Assembly (NCBI GenBank): GCA_041879415.1
Contig: CP090852.1
Span: forward strand, 682,001-746,000
Length of the DNA stretch: 64,000 nucleotides
Direction: 5' to 3'
Source of the DNA: Vibrio chagasii
GTDB taxonomy: Bacteria > Pseudomonadota > Gammaproteobacteria > Enterobacterales > Vibrionaceae
A model generated the notes under the pieces. That model saw nothing but the letters and a program-made list of their open reading frames with translations, was not told the origin of the DNA and did not search any database. Position numbers and translations under genes: made by a program. Shown in pieces: positions 1 through 9,068 of this stretch (position 1 is the first letter of the stretch; every line of letters begins with the position of its first letter).

Positions 1-2325
1 TGCTTGCATGGTTACACGGAAGTTCTTACCAAACATGGTGAAATCATTCACGTACAACGAACCGAGGTTGCCTTGTAACGTTTGGAAGATTTCCGACAAC
101 GGAATACCTAACTGTTGTGCTTTCTCACGGTCAATGTCCACATAGTAGTGAGGTACGTTGGCACGGAAAGTACTGAATGTATGTGAAATTTCAGGCTGTT
201 TGCTTGCCTCAGCTATCACGTCATTCATCACCATAGCAAGGTCAGTACGGCTACGGCCTAGCGTATCTTCAAGTACAAACTCGAAACCAGATGCAGCACC
301 CATGCCCGGAACCGCAGGCGGCCCCATCGCAAACACGACAGCTTGAGGCAATTCAGTTGCAGCACGACCATTAATACGCTGCGAGATAGCCTGAGCAGAG
401 TGTTGGCCATCCAGTGCATTACGCATGTCCCAATCGTGAAGCTTAATGAACATTGACGCACCATTCGACGCAGAAGCGCCAGTCATGAATGCGTAGCCGT
501 TTACGAGTGTTACACCATCAACACCCGGCTCCTGTTCAACCATTTCAAGCAGCTGTTTAGTCACCTCTTCTGTACGAGACAAGGATGCCGCGTCGGGAAG
601 CTGAACGTTAACCAGCAAAATACCTTTATCTTCTTGAGGTACAAACGCGGTAGACGTCGTCTTCGCAAAGTAAGTCACAGCCGCCAAAGCCACGAAGAAG
701 AAAGTGAACAGCAGAACGCCTTTCTTAACTAAGAAGCCAGCCACTTGACCGTATTTGTTAGTAACAGACTCTAGACCACGGTTAAATGCTTGGTACCAAC
801 GCGCCGTATTACCACCACCCTGCTTAAGAACCAGTGAACACAATGCCGGTGATAGCGTTAATGCGTTAATCGAAGAGATAACAACCGCGATACAGATCGT
901 CAGAGCGAACTGACGGTACATGATGCCAGTAATACCCGGAAGCATTGCAACAGGGATGAATACCGCAAGTAATACCAAGGTTGAAGTAATGATCGGACCC
1001 GTTACTTCTTTCATCGCGATCAGCGTAGCTTTACGTGGAGAAATGGTTGGGTCTTTAGCCATCGTGGTATCAACGTTCTCGATAACTAAGATCGCATCAT
1101 CAACTACGATACCAATCGCCAATATCAAACCAAACAGGGTTACCGTGTTAATGGTAAAGCCCGTCATCTGCATGATGGCAAACGTACCAATCAAAGATAC
1201 AGGGATCGCAACAACCGGAATCAAGGTTGCACGCGCACTACCTAAGAACAGGTAGGTTACTGCAATAACCAGCAAGATCGCTTCGATAAGGGTTTTTACT
1301 ACGCCTTTAATCGACTCAGCAACGAAGACAGTGGTGTCGTAACTCGCTTCATAAGCCACACCTTCTGGGAAGTTCTTTCTTAAGTTCTCTAGCATCGCCA
1401 TCACCGCTTTACCACTTTCCAGAGCATTAGCATCTGACTGAAGTGACAGCGTTACGATTGAAGCGTCTTGACCACGGTATTTACCATTGCCATCGTAGAA
1501 CTTTTTACCAAGCTCAACACGTGCAATGTCTTTTAAGTAAACGGTTGAACCATCTTGAGTAGCACGAAGTACAACATTCTCAAATTCATCCGCTGTTTCC
1601 AGTCGGCCTTTTGTTACCAGGTTGAATTGTACTTCTTGTGCGTTGTTATAAGGTGCAGCACCAATACGACCTGCAGCAACCTGAACGTTCTGTTCCGCCA
1701 AAGCTCGATTCACGTCAGATGTGGTGATATTGAGGTTAGCCATTTTCTCAGGGTCTAACCAAACACGCATCGCGTATTCGCCACCACCCAACACGTTAAC
1801 TTCACTGATGCCCTTCACACGAGCCAGTTGGTCTTTAATGTTTAGGTTAACGTAATTGATCAGGAATTGATCGTCGTACTCACCGTTTGGAGAGTAGAAG
1901 TTCAATACCATCAAAAGGTCTGGTGAACGCTTTTTAACGGTGACACCCACCATTCGAACTTCTTGCGGAAGCTTAGATTCGATTTGAGCAACTCGGTTCT
2001 GAACGTTGACCTGAGCCATATCTGGGTCAGTACCAACATCAAAAGTTACGTTAAGGTTGTATGAACCATCGTTAGCACTTTTTGAAGACATGTAGATCAT
2101 ATCTTCAACGCCGTTCACCGACGTTTCTATGGGGTCGGCTATCGCCTGTTCCACGACTTCTGCACTTGCACCTGTGTAGAAAGCAGACACACTTACCGAA
2201 GGTGGGCTAATTTTTGGGTATTCCGCCACGGGCAAGATAGCGAGAGAGATCGCACCTGCCAGCGTTAATATTATGGATATAACAAGGGCAAACTTAGGCC
2301 TTTGAATAAAGAAACGACTTAACAT
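1..2325 (-). CDS. RND multidrug efflux permease (AcrB/MexB type), 3' part outside window
   Basis: Inner-membrane proton-driven pump of the HAE1 RND family, which expels drugs and detergents through an adaptor and a TolC channel. The 775 N-terminal residues are visible; the family is about 1040 long, so the C-terminal quarter lies beyond the left edge. The protein starts MLSRFFIQRPKFALVIS, a typical RND first helix, followed by the pore domain. The proton-relay aspartate pair of TM4 is present at residues 409-410 in GIVVDDAIL, matching D407/D408 of AcrB. The gene begins 11 bp after the adaptor gene stop, so the two form an operon. Substrate cannot be read from sequence. Confidence 0.95.
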   Translation of the reverse strand, partial: MLSRFFIQRPKFALVISIILTLAGAISLAILPVAEYPKISPPSVSVSAFYTGASAEVVEQAIADPIETSVNGVEDMIYMSSKSANDGSYNLNVTFDVGTDPDMAQVNVQNRVAQIESKLPQEVRMVGVTVKKRSPDLLMVLNFYSPNGEYDDQFLINYVNLNIKDQLARVKGISEVNVLGGGEYAMRVWLDPEKMANLNITTSDVNRALAEQNVQVAAGRIGAAPYNNAQEVQFNLVTKGRLETADEFENVVLRATQDGSTVYLKDIARVELGKKFYDGNGKYRGQDASIVTLSLQSDANALESGKAVMAMLENLRKNFPEGVAYEASYDTTVFVAESIKGVVKTLIEAILLVIAVTYLFLGSARATLIPVVAIPVSLIGTFAIMQMTGFTINTVTLFGLILAIGIVVDDAILVIENVDTTMAKDPTISPRKATLIAMKEVTGPIITSTLVLLAVFIPVAMLPGITGIMYRQFALTICIAVVISSINALTLSPALCSLVLKQGGGNTARWYQAFNRGLESVTNKYGQVAGFLVKKGVLLFTFFFVALAAVTYFAKTTSTAFVPQEDKGILLVNVQLPDAASLSRTEEVTKQLLEMVEQEPGVDGVTLVNGYAFMTGASASNGASMFIKLHDWDMRNALDGQHSAQAISQRINGRAATELPQAVVFAMGPPAVPGMGAASGFEFVLEDTLGRSRTDLAMVMNDVIAEASKQPEISHTFSTFRANVPHYYVDIDREKAQQLGIPLSEIFQTLQGNLGSLYVNDFTMFGKNFRVTMQA

Positions 2326-2336
2326 ATCTACGCCCC

Positions 2337-3476
2337 TTACTCTGCTTGCTCAGTCGCAGAAGGTTGAATGCGAACAGACATACCGTTACGAACACGCTGA
2401 AGGCCTTGGGTAATAACGGCATCGTCTTTCTCTAGACCAGAGTGAACAATCACACCGCCTTCAACCTGTCGGCCCATCTCAATGTTTCTGCGCTCAGCGA
2501 CAGACGCGCCTTCACCGTCAACCAATACCATCACAAAGTCACCTTCAAGGTCAGTTTGAACTGCACGGCGCGGAATAGTTACAACATCAATAGACTGCTT
2601 TTCACGTAGATCAACACGAACGTGTTGGCCCGGAAGTAGTTGCTGGTCTGGGTTATCTGCAATCGCACGCATCGCGATAGTACCGGTATTCAAGTTAATA
2701 CGGTTTCCTAGGAAATCTAGCTGGCCTAAATGCTCAAATGCTTCACCGTTCTCAAGCATAATTTGCACTTCAACGCGCTCACTGTCACCAGTACCGTCAC
2801 CTTCAATTCGGTCCATACCTAACTCAATACGCTCACGCTCACTAATGCTAAAAGAGGCGTGAATTGGGTCTAGGCTAACCAAGGTTGTTAAAACACCAGA
2901 AGACGGTGATACCAGATCACCAGTACTTACTTTGCTGTCGCTAATACGGCCAGAGAAAGGCGCAATAATTTTAGTATGAGAAAGCTGAACGTTAGCGGCA
3001 TTTAACTGAGCTTGGCCTGCTTCAAGTTGTGCTTGAGAGCCTAGCAAGTTTGCGGTTAGTGCATCGAATTCCGATTGAGAAATACTGCCTTTAGGAAGTA
3101 GGTTCTTACCACGATTGAAATCAAGCTCGGCTTTTTTCAGGTTAGCGTTTGCTTGAGCAACAGCCGCTTTCGCACTTGCTACTTCAGCTTCAAATGATGA
3201 AGGCTCTATCGAATAAAGCAGCTGCCCTTTTTCGACCATTTGCCCTTCATTGAAATGACGGCTTTGAAGATAGCCAGAAACCTGCGCAGTAATTGCCGTG
3301 TCTTCAACCGCTTCAATACGGCCGATGTACGACTTACTTTGCTGATGAGAAATAACGCTAACATCCTGTACAGCTACGAGAGGTAATGGCGCTTGCTTGG
3401 CATTCTGGGCATCTTGCCCACATCCAGCAAGAATAAGAGAGCTTGCAAGAGCCGTAAGGATTAACTTTTTACGCAT
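2337..3476 (-). CDS. RND efflux periplasmic adaptor (membrane fusion lipoprotein)
   Basis: Periplasmic adaptor linking the downstream RND permease to an outer-membrane channel. I place the start at 3476, giving 379 aa, because MRKKLILTALASSLILAGCG is a classic lipoprotein signal with an LAGC lipobox. A longer reading from 3569 would add 31 residues with no signal character. The order is biotinyl-lipoyl-like half motif, alpha hairpin rich in Ala/Gln/Leu (about 95-165), second half motif (KIIAPFSGRISD) and beta barrel, ending with Q-rich LQRVRNGMSV typical of AcrA/MexA. First gene of the pump operon. No outer-membrane channel gene or regulator is adjacent. Confidence 0.95.
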   Translation of the reverse strand: MRKKLILTALASSLILAGCGQDAQNAKQAPLPLVAVQDVSVISHQQSKSYIGRIEAVEDTAITAQVSGYLQSRHFNEGQMVEKGQLLYSIEPSSFEAEVASAKAAVAQANANLKKAELDFNRGKNLLPKGSISQSEFDALTANLLGSQAQLEAGQAQLNAANVQLSHTKIIAPFSGRISDSKVSTGDLVSPSSGVLTTLVSLDPIHASFSISERERIELGMDRIEGDGTGDSERVEVQIMLENGEAFEHLGQLDFLGNRINLNTGTIAMRAIADNPDQQLLPGQHVRVDLREKQSIDVVTIPRRAVQTDLEGDFVMVLVDGEGASVAERRNIEMGRQVEGGVIVHSGLEKDDAVITQGLQRVRNGMSVRIQPSATEQAE

Positions 3477-3735
3477 GGTTATACCGTCACTTATGAGAAA
3501 TAGAACAGCATAAAAGTTACGTAACACAATTGCTTCAAATGTCCGAGGAATATCAATTATAACTCGCAAAAGTGTTTCAACTTGTAAATTGAAATTGGAT
3601 ATATATCAACCCTTTACAAACCATCAACAATTCATGATCAAATATACGTTTGTTACTTCCCCTCTCTGTATATATTGTCTAACATAATATGGTTTCAATA
3701 ATAAAAACTCATACTTCCTTGTTAAGGTAATTCGA

Positions 3736-4179
3736 ATGATTTCAAAATGGGCAAAACGTTTCTATCAAATGGCGGAATTAGTCGGTTCCTGGAGTAAAGA
3801 TCCGTCCACTCAAGTTGGTGCAGTTATCACCAAACACAACCGCATTGTTTCAGTTGGCTTTAATGGCTACCCTCATGGCGTATCGGATAGTGCTGACACT
3901 GACGATCGTGAGATGAAATACCTGAAAACGCTTCACGCAGAAGAGAACGCAATCTTGTTTGCTAAGCGTGATTTAGACAGCTGTGAAATCTGGGTGACTC
4001 ACTTCCCTTGTCCAAACTGTGCAGCAAAGATCATTCAAACTGGTATTTCTGCGGTTCACTGCCCAGAGCAAAGTGAAGACTTCCTTTCTCGCTGGGGAGA
4101 CAAAATCAAAGTGAGCAAAGATATGTTTGAGCAAGCAGGCGTACAAGTCGATTGGTTACCACTGGCAGACCTAGACTAA
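3736..4179 (+). CDS. dCMP deaminase-like zinc deaminase
   Basis: Member of the cytidine/deoxycytidylate deaminase superfamily (ComEB/dCMP deaminase type). It probably deaminates a deoxycytidine nucleotide to the uridine form for dTTP supply. The zinc-site motifs are intact: HAE at residues 67-69 (zinc His and proton-shuttle Glu) and PCPNC at 91-95 (two zinc Cys). At 147 aa it fits the short bacterial dCMP deaminases. It stands alone on the plus strand, with the efflux operon divergent upstream and a bidirectional terminator downstream. Exact substrate is inferred from the family. Confidence 0.88.
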   Translation: MISKWAKRFYQMAELVGSWSKDPSTQVGAVITKHNRIVSVGFNGYPHGVSDSADTDDREMKYLKTLHAEENAILFAKRDLDSCEIWVTHFPCPNCAAKIIQTGISAVHCPEQSEDFLSRWGDKIKVSKDMFEQAGVQVDWLPLADLD

Positions 4180-4201
4180 GCGAACAGATAGCAAGAACAA
4201 A

Positions 4202-4240
4202 AAAGCCGAGAGTCGATATTATCGCTCTCGGCTTTCTTTT
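4202..4240 (+). terminator. Bidirectional rho-independent terminator
   Basis: An 11-bp perfect stem (4202-4212 with 4225-4235) is flanked by A-rich sequence on the left and T-rich sequence on the right. It sits between the convergent deaminase and small MscS genes and can serve both. Confidence 0.85.
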
Positions 4241-4265
4241 GTTTGGGGCTCAGCGGACCGCAGAA

Positions 4266-5108
4266 TTAAGCACTAATAGGGAACGCCTCAGAGTATGCTT
4301 CCATAAAGTCTTTACGAATCTCTTGCTCTAAGTGAACCGCCTTCTCGGTTGGACAGAAAATCATAAAATGGACCTCTTGCTCACCCGTCGAACTGCTTGT
4401 GATGTGAATGTGTGGCTCAGAGCCCGGAAGGTCGACGCCAGCGTGCTTTTCAATGACGCTGTTATAACGACGCGCAACGTCAATGAACTCTTCACAATGC
4501 TCTTCAATTTTCGAGATTAAACCCGGCACCATTGGGTAGAGGTTCACGAAATCTTTCACGGTCACCGTGAAGCTATGATACACGTAGCGTTTCATGAAGT
4601 TGAGGTTCTTAACTGGGTAAGTAAAGAACATGCTGTTAGGTAGCGTAGCCGTCTTGCCAGTGAAGTGGTATTGCCCATGATACAGGTCGATCTCCTGAAT
4701 CACTGTCGCCATCAAGTTATGTTCGATCACTTCACCACTAATTTTACCCACTTCAATCCAATCACCAATTCGGAAAGAGCGTGAGCTAGCACGTTGAATC
4801 GAGCCAGTGAAACACAAAATGATCTCTTTTGAGGCTACTACGATCGCAACGGCAATCGCTGTTACAGAGAGAGCAAACTCACTTATTTCAGACTTCCAGA
4901 GTAGGAAAAGCGTAATGACAATTATCGCGAAGGTGCCGTTTTTAGTGCGGGACATCCAATTACGTTGGTCTTCGCTAAGGAAAGCAACATCACCCCTAAT
5001 TTGAGACAAGGTGATTCGGCGGATGATTAAAACCAGACTGATAATCAGCGCACTAAAAATAAACTTATGAGCGAGTAGAAAATCTATTACTTGCCACACT
5101 TTTTCCAT
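4266..5108 (-). CDS. Small MscS-family mechanosensitive channel
   Basis: Inner-membrane channel-like protein of 280 aa. The N-terminal half holds two or three hydrophobic helices (about 10-30, 55-75, 77-98). A conserved MscS beta domain follows (IGDWIEVGKISGEVIEH near 115-130), then an alpha-beta C-terminal part (HIHITSSSTGEQEVHFMIF). It is about the length of E. coli MscS (286 aa), but the pore helix is only loosely similar. It would release solutes on hypo-osmotic shock; gating is inferred from the family. Monocistronic. Confidence 0.85.
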   Translation of the reverse strand: MEKVWQVIDFLLAHKFIFSALIISLVLIIRRITLSQIRGDVAFLSEDQRNWMSRTKNGTFAIIVITLFLLWKSEISEFALSVTAIAVAIVVASKEIILCFTGSIQRASSRSFRIGDWIEVGKISGEVIEHNLMATVIQEIDLYHGQYHFTGKTATLPNSMFFTYPVKNLNFMKRYVYHSFTVTVKDFVNLYPMVPGLISKIEEHCEEFIDVARRYNSVIEKHAGVDLPGSEPHIHITSSSTGEQEVHFMIFCPTEKAVHLEQEIRKDFMEAYSEAFPISA

Positions 5109-5184
5109 TACTTAATCCTTAGCATTACAACATTTAGCTTTACGACGGTTCGCTTTACAATAAAGCCGCTAATATCAGTGCTAT

Positions 5185-5211
5185 GAAAAAGCGCTCAACT
5201 CCTGAGCGCTC
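5185..5211 (-). terminator. Rho-independent terminator after DM13 gene
   Basis: An 8-bp perfect stem (5190-5197 with 5203-5210) is followed on the minus strand by a short T run (A run at 5186-5190). It lies directly downstream of the DM13 gene. Confidence 0.8.
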
Positions 5212-5244
5212 GTGTTCATTCTGGTATCAGCCTAACTAAGGCTA

Positions 5245-5712
5245 TCATTTTATCTTGGCAGAAGTAATAAATTGGCCAAAAGTTTCACACCAAATCACAA
5301 CGGTATTAAATCTATTAAGATCAGTACCTTCCGGTAGCTCAACCATAAACCGGTCAAATGTTTTGACATCTCCAACTCTGAGTAACTCGCTCTTACTGTC
5401 ATTAAAGGCTTGTTCGGTTTCTATGAACTTAGGAGAGAGGTAAACCTTGTAGTCCGGCCCAGGCGCGAGTTCGCCTTCAAACGCAATTGCACTTTCTGAA
5501 ACCGAAACGATACCCTCACCCCAATGTAAGAAATCACTGTCTTGGCGGTCTTTAGTGAACTCTCCAGTATAAATGGCCTGTTGGCTGATCGCTTCAACCG
5601 AGCTCGAAGATGGAGAATCAGGTTCAATTAAGATAGGCAGTGCATAAACACCAAGCCCAAAACCAACAGCACCCACGGCTAAGTGGGTGCAAAGTAAAAC
5701 TAACTTTTTCAT
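5245..5712 (-). CDS. DM13-domain exported or membrane-anchored protein
   Basis: A 155-aa protein with a single N-terminal hydrophobic segment (about 4-30), then a DM13 domain from about residue 45 to the end. The domain is recognised by the YTGEF start, the GPDYKVYLSP centre and the VVIWCETFGQFITSAK ending with its conserved Cys. DM13 domains are proposed redox or electron-transfer modules, and their exact role in bacteria is unsettled. It is flanked by its own terminator and lies 76 bp downstream of pepT on the same strand, so co-transcription with pepT is possible. Confidence 0.85.
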   Translation of the reverse strand: MKKLVLLCTHLAVGAVGFGLGVYALPILIEPDSPSSSSVEAISQQAIYTGEFTKDRQDSDFLHWGEGIVSVSESAIAFEGELAPGPDYKVYLSPKFIETEQAFNDSKSELLRVGDVKTFDRFMVELPEGTDLNRFNTVVIWCETFGQFITSAKIK

Positions 5713-5788
5713 CGCGTACTCCCTTATGCTTAAAGAGAGTATTATTGAATACTCTCAAAAATACAAAGAGATATCGCGTTAAAGGTCG

Positions 5789-7021
5789 CTATTTTTGGTA
5801 GTGAGCAGCAGTACGTCGCGACAATTCAACAATCACTTTTACCGCTTGTTCCATGCCTTGAATAGTGATGAACTCATGAATACCGTGGAAGTTGTAACCA
5901 CCAGTAAAGATGTTCGGGCATGGCAAGCCCATGAATGACAAGCGAGCACCGTCTGTACCACCTCGGATCGGTTTGATCATCGGCTCCACATCACACTCGA
6001 TCATCGCTTGCTTAGCCAACTCAATAATATGCTGATGAGGTTCAACCATCTCTTTCATATTGAAGTAGCTATCGGTAAGAACCAATTCCACATGCCCTTT
6101 CTCTAGGCGCTCATTCAATTCATCCACTTTTTGTTGCATGAATGCCTTACGCGCTTCTACGCCCTCGCGCTCAAAGTCGCGAATGATGTAACCTAGCTCA
6201 GAGCGAGCGACACCCATTTCCGCTGACTTCAAGTGGTAGAAACCTTCATAGCCTTCAGTGCATTCTGGCGTTTCTTCTGATGGCATCATCAATTGGAACT
6301 GCGCAGCAATGTTCATCGAGTTCACCATCTTACCTTTTGCGGTACCTGGATGAACGTTGACGCCATGACAGATAACATCCGCACTTGTGGCATTGAAGTT
6401 CTCAAATTCCAACTCACCAACGGGTCCACCATCAATGGTGTACGCCCATTCGGCGCCAAACTTTTCAACATTAAACAAATCCGCACCACGACCGATCTCT
6501 TCGTCTGGCGTGAAACCAATGCAAATGTCACCGTGTTTGAGTTCAGGGTTTGCTTTTAGATAAGCGATAGCACTGATGATTTCAGCGATACCCGCTTTGT
6601 TGTCTGCACCCAATAAAGTCGTGCCGTCGGTAGTAATAAGGTCATGACCATGCAAAGCATCAAGATCAGGGTATTGGCTTGGATTCAAGCTTTCACCACT
6701 GGTGCCAAGCTCGATGGTTCCGCCCTGATAATCTTTAATCACTTGAGGTTTTACATTCGCGCCTGATGCGTCAGGAGCGGTATCCATGTGTGCGACAAAG
6801 CCAATAGCAGGCACAGTGTAATCAACATTCGACGGCAACTTTGCCATCAAGTATCCATTTTCATCCAAAGATACATCAGTTAGCTCTAGTGCAATCAATT
6901 CTGACTTTAAGGCTTCAGCAAAGGTAATTTGCCCCGGTGAACTTGGACATTGCTGATTTGAAGGATCGGATTTGGTATCAAAAGTAACGTAATTCAGGAA
7001 ACGTTCTACAAGCTTTTCCAT
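5789..7021 (-). CDS. pepT: Peptidase T (aminotripeptidase)
   Basis: Cytoplasmic dizinc M20B aminopeptidase that removes the N-terminal residue from tripeptides. Its 410 aa match the family. The metal and catalytic residues are visible: H78 and D80 in AHMDTAPDASG, D140 in LGADNKAG, E174/E175 in TPDEEIGRGAD, and the final His in GGYNFHGIHEF. The GGTDGARLSFMG motif of PepT is also present. The start at 7021 is preceded by a purine-rich site. In enterobacteria pepT is FNR-activated; I did not identify such a box here. Confidence 0.97.
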   Translation of the reverse strand: MEKLVERFLNYVTFDTKSDPSNQQCPSSPGQITFAEALKSELIALELTDVSLDENGYLMAKLPSNVDYTVPAIGFVAHMDTAPDASGANVKPQVIKDYQGGTIELGTSGESLNPSQYPDLDALHGHDLITTDGTTLLGADNKAGIAEIISAIAYLKANPELKHGDICIGFTPDEEIGRGADLFNVEKFGAEWAYTIDGGPVGELEFENFNATSADVICHGVNVHPGTAKGKMVNSMNIAAQFQLMMPSEETPECTEGYEGFYHLKSAEMGVARSELGYIIRDFEREGVEARKAFMQQKVDELNERLEKGHVELVLTDSYFNMKEMVEPHQHIIELAKQAMIECDVEPMIKPIRGGTDGARLSFMGLPCPNIFTGGYNFHGIHEFITIQGMEQAVKVIVELSRRTAAHYQK

Positions 7022-7345
7022 AATTCATCTCACCATGGATTAAGTAATTGATTTACTGACCTAATTATTAGATAAATACGAGCACACAGTCAGTAGCGAG
7101 GTGTTTCATCTTACGCCCCTGACTATCTATGTATTTGCTCTAAATCATTATTGTGCGAAATTTGATGGGCTTCCTATACTGAATCTAGAGGGTTGCGTCA
7201 GTTCAGTATTGCATACGGATGATGAGCGATCGCTTTGTACACATTCTACGCCCTCTGCTCTCAGCCTAAAAAAAGTACAAAGTGGATGATGATCACAATT
7301 TATCTCCGATGCAGAATCTGTCATACGTTAGACGGAGATATAGTT
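7022..7345. other. Intergenic region between pepT and the 47-aa gene
   Basis: About 320 bp carrying the divergent promoters of pepT and the small downstream gene. The only structure I can support is the ribosome-site hairpin at 7301-7340, listed separately. A TTG-initiated extension of the small gene back to 7235 exists but has no ribosome site. Confidence 0.6.
7301..7340 (+). promoter_or_regulatory. Hairpin sequestering the ribosome site of the 47-aa gene
   Basis: TATCTCCG at 7301-7308 is a perfect 8-base complement of CGGAGATA at 7333-7340. The second arm contains the GGAG ribosome site that lies 6-10 bases before the ATG at 7346. The 24-nt loop contains a smaller CAGA/TCTG pair. Folded, the RNA would hide the ribosome site, which suggests translational control by temperature, a small RNA or a ligand. 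Confidence 0.5.
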
Positions 7346-7489
7346 ATGACGATTAATAAATATTTCATTTTCTCTCCTCAAGCCTCTGAGGAACAACTTC
7401 AACCAGTATTAACTGAAAAAGAAGTTCAAAGGCAGGAAGCTCTAAAGCAGGCGCAGACCCAAGGTGGATTTGATACCAGCGCAGCCTAG
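7346..7489 (+). CDS. Small Gln-rich protein, 47 aa, unknown function
   Basis: I do not recognise this protein. The ATG at 7346 follows a good ribosome site (GACGGAGATA), and a terminator follows the stop at 7526-7564, so this is likely a true monocistronic small gene. The product is soluble and hydrophilic, with a Glu/Gln-rich centre (LTEKEVQRQEALKQAQ) likely to be helical, a hydrophobic start (KYFIFSP) and no membrane segment or Cys. A hairpin covers its ribosome site. Confidence 0.6.
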   Translation: MTINKYFIFSPQASEEQLQPVLTEKEVQRQEALKQAQTQGGFDTSAA

Positions 7490-7831
7490 TAGTTCACGTA
7501 TATCTAGCACCTTCAAGCCCCTATAAATGAGCTCTATTCACTATCCGGTAGAGCTTATTTATTTTCAGTACCTCTCCCCCTCGATTTGTCTTTCATTCAT
7601 TGACACTGCCAATCATTAGAGTGTGTTTCTCGCCCCTAAGCTTTTGTTACTTTTCACACATCACGCAGGCTTGCTCAAGTCTCTGAGAAATGGTTCATTA
7701 AACTCCCTCAAGCGATACCTTGTCTTGTCATTTTGTGCTAATAATTCATATTCGTTTTCATTCATCACTCGCCCTTTTTTCAAAACTATATGCGAGTACC
7801 AGAGAACCCAACAACAGGAATCCTGAATTCA
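7490..7831. other. Intergenic region upstream of the Tas-like gene
   Basis: About 340 bp. It holds the terminator of the 47-aa gene (7526-7564) and then roughly 260 bp that should include the promoter of the aldo-keto reductase. A 67-codon open frame at 7623-7826 has no ribosome site and an odd composition, so I do not call it. Nothing else is evident. Confidence 0.6.
7526..7564 (+). terminator. Terminator of the 47-aa gene
   Basis: Stem AGCTCTA (7530-7536) with TAGAGCT (7549-7555), extended by AAAT/ATTT across one mismatch and followed by a T-rich tail. Confidence 0.7.
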
Positions 7832-8884
7832 ATGGAATATTCAAAACTAGGAAGTAGCCAAATTCCCGTTTCCCGAATTTGTCTTGGGAGCATGACTTGG
7901 GGGCTACAAAATACTCAACAGCAAGCCGACCAACAAATTGAATACGCACTAAGCCAAGGCATTAACTTTATTGATACTGCAGAGATGTACGCAGTACCAC
8001 CTTCTCCAGAAACCTACGGTAAAACCGAAGCGATTATCGGTAACTGGTTGTCGCGCAACCCACAGCGTCGCCAAGAGTTAATCATTGCCAGTAAAATTGC
8101 TGGTCCTGGATTACCTTGGGTTCGTAACGGCGGCCCTATCACTGGTGAAGCGGTGATCGCAGCAGTTGATGCATCATTGAAGCGCTTGCAAACGGATTAC
8201 ATCGATCTGTACCAACTTCACTGGCCAAATCGCACAACGCCACACTTCGGTAAACATTTCCCTAATCAGATTCGCTTTAGCGACATTGACAGACAACAAC
8301 ATGAAGCTGAGATGCTGGAGATCTTACAAGCTCTTGCAAGCTGTATTAAAGCGGGCAAAATCCGCCATGTTGGTCTATCTGATGACAGCACTTGGGGCAT
8401 TAACACTTACCTTAAGTTAGCCGAGAAGCATGACTTGCCGCGTATGGTCTCTATCCAAAATGAATTCAGCTTACTGCACACGAAAGACTGGCCATATTTG
8501 ATTGAAAACTGCGTGCATGAAGACGTCGCTTACTTACCGTGGTCACCTCTGGCGGCCGGCATGCTTAGTGGCAAATACATTGATGGCGCAAGGCCGGAAG
8601 GCAGCCGTTGGACTTACATGCAACGCAAAGGTATTTTCCGTGATACTGAGTTAGCTAATGAAGCAGTTAAAGGCTACGTAGAAGTGGCAAACGCTCATGG
8701 ATTCACGCCGAGTCAGCTCGCCTTAGCATGGTGTAACCAAGTGGATGGGGTTACCTCAACCATTATTGGTGCAACCACTATGGAACAGCTTAAAGAGAAC
8801 GTAGCAGCGTTTAGTAAGCCGCTTTCTGAAGAGATTCTGACCGATATCAACACCGTCTTTAAGCGCTACCCTGTGCCATATTAA
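7832..8884 (+). CDS. tas: Tas-like NADP(H)-dependent aldo-keto reductase
   Basis: Cytoplasmic TIM-barrel oxidoreductase of 350 aa, colinear with E. coli Tas (346 aa). The shared sequence includes the N-terminal strand (YSKLGSSQIPVSRICLGSM), FIDTAEMYAVPP with the catalytic Asp/Tyr, SLKRLQTDYIDLYQLHWP, and the NADP-binding end IIGATTMEQLKENV. I prefer the ATG at 7832, preceded by AGGAA, over the reading from 7790, which adds 14 residues not found in the family. Physiological substrate is unknown; E. coli tas complements a tyrosine/prephenate dehydrogenase defect. A terminator follows. Confidence 0.9.
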   Translation: MEYSKLGSSQIPVSRICLGSMTWGLQNTQQQADQQIEYALSQGINFIDTAEMYAVPPSPETYGKTEAIIGNWLSRNPQRRQELIIASKIAGPGLPWVRNGGPITGEAVIAAVDASLKRLQTDYIDLYQLHWPNRTTPHFGKHFPNQIRFSDIDRQQHEAEMLEILQALASCIKAGKIRHVGLSDDSTWGINTYLKLAEKHDLPRMVSIQNEFSLLHTKDWPYLIENCVHEDVAYLPWSPLAAGMLSGKYIDGARPEGSRWTYMQRKGIFRDTELANEAVKGYVEVANAHGFTPSQLALAWCNQVDGVTSTIIGATTMEQLKENVAAFSKPLSEEILTDINTVFKRYPVPY

Positions 8885-8935
8885 GCAGTAGGTTAAGCTT
8901 ATCCGGTTCTGTTGAGCTTGAGTTGATCCTATAAG

Positions 8936-8962
8936 AGCGCACGATTTAGTGCGCTTTTGTTT
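8936..8962 (+). terminator. Terminator after tas
   Basis: Seven-bp stem AGCGCAC (8936-8942) with GTGCGCT (8949-8955), followed by a T-rich run. Confidence 0.85.
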
Positions 8963-9068
8963 TTTAAGTGGGTCGCTTTTGCTTTTATATAGATCGCATT
9001 GGCTTATCGCACTTTTGGTTATCTAACCTTTGCTCTATAATGCGCGGGCTTATATCTAGGATAAAAAC

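Noticed and set aside
7623..7826. 67-codon frame before the Tas-like gene
   Set aside because: No ribosome site and an unnatural composition; the region more likely carries the promoter of the next gene.
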